Source: Brevipalpus yothersi
Lineage: Eukaryota > Arthropoda > Arachnida > Trombidiformes > Tenuipalpidae
Length of the DNA stretch: 64,000 nt
NCBI GenBank assembly: GCA_003956705.1
Contig: QZCP01000838.1
Span: 68,291-132,290, forward strand
Direction of reading: 5' to 3'
The first letter of the stretch is position 1. Each line of letters starts with the position of its first letter. The notes under the pieces are model-generated. The model worked only from the letters and a program-made list of their open reading frames with translations. It had not been told where the DNA came from and made no database searches. Both the position numbers and the translations under genes were made by a program. Below, piece by piece: positions 60,730-64,000 of the stretch.

Positions 60730-63700
60730 CATCTTAGAAATTCCAAGTGAATTGAAAAAATGGGTGAGTCATCATGTCGTCATTTTGAAGATTGAAAGTT
60801 TCCTAGTTATTGCCACATTTCTCTATTATATGTGTTAAGGAAGTAAGAAATACCGAGAAGGAATAAGGAATGAGGGATAAGGATGCAGAGAACATCAAGC
60901 TCTGAATTCTCTAATTATTGTCCATAAGAATGGCTTCGATGCATTGGGAATATATTCATCAATATACCAAATGTACCTGCTTACGTATGAGTTATCAAGA
61001 TTTTTCTGTTCAAATCGATGCCTGAATCGATTTTACATTTCATCATAACATATTCGATCTATCTCGATGTGTATAATCAATGAAGTGAGCTATTAGTTAA
61101 GATGAACTTCTTTAGTCAATATTCAACTCTGAGTAACAGATATAGGATCCGAAAAAATCGATACAAATGCCAATCAAGACTCATGTACACAATTAAGCAT
61201 TATATTGCCTAATGAAATTCGTATTTGTGAACGAAGCTAATCTCCTTTACATGGATTCCTTTCATTATGATTGTCTTGACCATTCACACAATGTCCACCA
61301 CCACTTTGTATCGATTCTGGTCTAACCGAAACTTGATCTAATCAAGAGTAATCAGCAGTTGTCAAGACAACATTTTCTTCCAAGGCGAACACAAAATTCA
61401 TGTTAACCAAAAGTGGAATATTGGCCATCATTCAAGTGGTGGACTGTGAGCAAAAAGTATGACAAGCGATAAAAAATCTTCTATCTTTCTCTGGTTTATG
61501 CCATTATCATCACCTATCATTTTAGGGATAGCCTATGGGCTGGTCAGCAGATTTTTTTTTCTCCTCTATCCTGGACAAGCTGCCATGATAGATGAGAATG
61601 AATAGAGTATCATGGACACCAGATCAGATCCACTCTCCACACAGCCATAGGGCTCAAGATTGATTATTTTTTTCTGTCCCATTATAGTAATTCTCTCCCT
61701 ACTTTGATGAGCTAAGATTAATCAGCATCTCATGTAATATGATTATTCACACTCAGCGGATAGTATTACACAAATACCACTAGTGATATTGGGATTGGAT
61801 TTGCGTTCGCCTTTAGGTCTAACATATTGTTCTAGAATTGCATACAGACGAGTGTGTTGAGGGTTCATGGTAAACCTTAACTCCTCAATCCTAAAGAGCT
61901 TAAAAATTAACGTGAAAATGGCCGTCAATCCAGTTGATCTAGTTTGTTAAAGCTTTCAACTTTCTAATGAATGATGTGAGTTCGCTTCCAAGCGTGGGCA
62001 AACTAATTTGAGCATATGTTTTTTCAATAGAAGGATAAATTGTGGAAATCATATTGTGCACATAGAATCTTGCATGGAAAAATAGCCTCAACCTCTTGTC
62101 TACTTCCTAGCATATTATCAATTGTAACTATAATATACCGCTACTATTGACTGGAACTTTGAAAATGCGAAATTGGAACTGATATCACGGATATTATCGA
62201 CTTGAATCGATTATTGAGCGTCGTTGCTCTGGTTTCACAATGTTTTGATGAATTATTCAAACTCAGTAGTCAACATTAGGATCTTAACTTGACTTTCGAT
62301 TTATCAAGAAGCTTCAATGATGTCATATTGAATTCTTGTCCTATGAAACCAAAAATTTTCCTTGATCTTTAAGAGTTGAACATGATCGACAAAGAGAATA
62401 GAACTGGAAAAATCATCATCACACCTTCTCTTTCCTTCGTCACATACATGAGACCCTGTCTTCACATGAGATTTCATGCTTATTTTTTATTGCTAATGGA
62501 CTGATTTGGATGAAAAAAATAACAATCAAACAAATACTTGTGAGAAATATTTGCAAAATTTTTCAACTTTTCAAGAAAATCAATCGATCTTCTTGTCCTC
62601 CAAGGGAGGATGAAGTTTTGAACCTAGATGAAAATAATTTCTTGGGCACACAACTTACAACCAATCTGGCTAAACATGAAGCAACCAATAATCTTCTTCC
62701 ATGTACTCTACTTAACCCCTTCTTTTGTTCAATTCTTATCATGAAACCTGAATTAAGATAAGCGATTTGCAGGGAACTGCTTGAATGGACCATGTACAAT
62801 CGTTTCAGTTCACTGGGCTTCCATGGTCAACCCCAGCATCCTTATTCTTTTCTTCGATTCTCTCCCTCTCCCAATCTAAATGAAAGCTTTCACCATTTCC
62901 TAATTCGATTCTGATTCTAATCACGTCCACTTTGCTGCCATCGCTTACCTCTGTACAGTGTATGTGAGTGTGTATACCTGTGGAGAGAGAAAGAATAGAA
63001 TAGACGAGAATGAGAATAGAAAATAGTGATGAGAGTGGAGACATTCACCTGAATCAATGGTCACTTAGACAGCGGTCAGCATGAGATTGTCCATTATGAA
63101 GTCTATGGAAATGGAAGGAAAATGATAATTATCTGCTGGTAGACAGAGTGAGTCAAGTGTAGACTATTGTCTTTATGATTATCTTGATTACCATTTTGTA
63201 TCATTAGAGTGGCCATCATCAAAGTGGAGCGAAAAATTAGTCTCCACACTGTTGTGCGTGTGAAATTATGAACAGATTCTCACAACTGTCACATTCTGAT
63301 ATTGTTCTTGGGTGATCAATGTTTTTCTCATTTCTTTTACATTCCAGATAAAGATTCTTGGATTCGTTCGAAGCCCGGCAAAATGGTTACCAAAATTCAC
63401 AATCAAAATTGCGTACCATATACTCTACATAGAGATTGTGTACATTGATCATGGAAAACTTGGAACATAAACATATCTCTCAATGGAATAATTTTCATTC
63501 AAATTATGGTCTGCTTGGAAACTCTTCTGGAACTTTTTTCTTGTCAATAAATAAGTTTGCCATCCCTTTCAGGTTCACTGTCGCCAGTGAAACAATTCGT
63601 ATCTTGAAGATAGCCCATTCATTTCGATTGTTAACAATTTGAAAAGTTAATAAAGTATGAAATATTAGAAATAACCTCATCTTATCTAGTATTTTGTTGT

Positions 63701-64000
63701 GTAAATCTCAATGGACTAGTAATTGTGTTCCATCGTTTTTTGCCTCATGATTTTTTAGGACCTTTTGAATGATTTTCTTTGAAAGTTTCTTGAGCAATTA
63801 ATTTGTATTAATTCAAGGAAGCATTTATCTCACCAAGATGCACCTTTCACCTGATAAAATGAAATATTTAACAATCTCTACAATCGTTTGTAAACATAAG
63901 CTTCGTAACATTTTAATTTGTGTAAGTAACTGTAACTGTAACTCTAAGCAAAAAAAGATCAAGTCAAGACATTGAGAGCAATTTTATTTCATCTTCAATC
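60730..64000. other. no gene recognised
   Basis: AT-rich DNA. Open frames at 62510-62761 and 63436-63642 (plus), and others on the minus strand, have no motif, splice context or codon signal that I can support. Confidence 0.4.

Noticed and set aside
1..64000. CRISPR arrays, bacterial operons or phage modules
   Set aside because: No regularly spaced direct repeats, no ribosome-binding-site-led gene strings; introns and microsatellites indicate a eukaryotic genome.

Overview
The window looks like part of a gene-sparse, AT-rich animal genome. An invertebrate, probably an arthropod such as a mite or small crustacean, fits best. The evidence is GT-AG introns of about 90-450 bp in a clear STAR-family KH gene, a single-pass leucine-rich-repeat membrane protein, several Tc1/mariner transposons, tRNA-like SINE heads, and unusually dense (GA)n/(CT)n microsatellites. 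There are no bacterial operons, phage genes or CRISPR arrays. The species cannot be named from the sequence alone.

Layout. Positions 1-2460 are a nested mobile-element cluster: a mariner-like element with 42-bp perfect inverted repeats and a twice-frameshifted transposase (minus strand), two tRNA-like segments inside it, and a ~570-bp imperfect palindrome centred near 2170 where two mariner-type termini meet head to head. Positions 4588-5978 hold an almost intact DD34E Tc1/mariner element with one premature stop. It lies between minus-strand exon-like segments (about 3740-4385 and 6325-7350), so it may sit in an intron. Positions 8059-8302 hold a frameshifted exon-like piece on the plus strand, followed by a pyrimidine-rich tract with a 103-bp tandem duplication. 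A solo mariner end lies at about 10280-10490, a fold-back MITE at 11005-11399, and a decayed mariner element with a recognisable intron at 12048-13386. A degenerate ~245-bp tandem repeat lies at about 15600-16130.

From 17 to 64 kb the DNA is mostly non-coding and studded with more than twenty GA/CT arrays; one contains the only assembly gap (113 N at 46339-46451). Two confident host genes stand out. One is an LRR transmembrane protein (28572-30182, minus), with its whole coding region in one exon behind a 5'-UTR splice acceptor. The other is a four-exon KHDRBS/Sam68-like RNA-binding protein (56619-58334, plus). A ~250-bp sequence at 36.25-36.49 kb recurs at 54.7-54.99 kb and may derive from a piggyBac-like transposase.

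The two confident genes have no obvious functional link. The LRR protein suggests a cell-surface adhesion or receptor role, and the KH protein suggests nuclear RNA processing. Most other open frames are shadows, microsatellite translations (Arg-Glu or Ser-Leu repeats) or isolated exon-like pieces that cannot be joined into genes by eye. I found no convincing new multi-gene system. The most unusual items are the nested mariner/tRNA-like/palindrome cluster and the QUA1-less, Cys/His-tailed KH protein.
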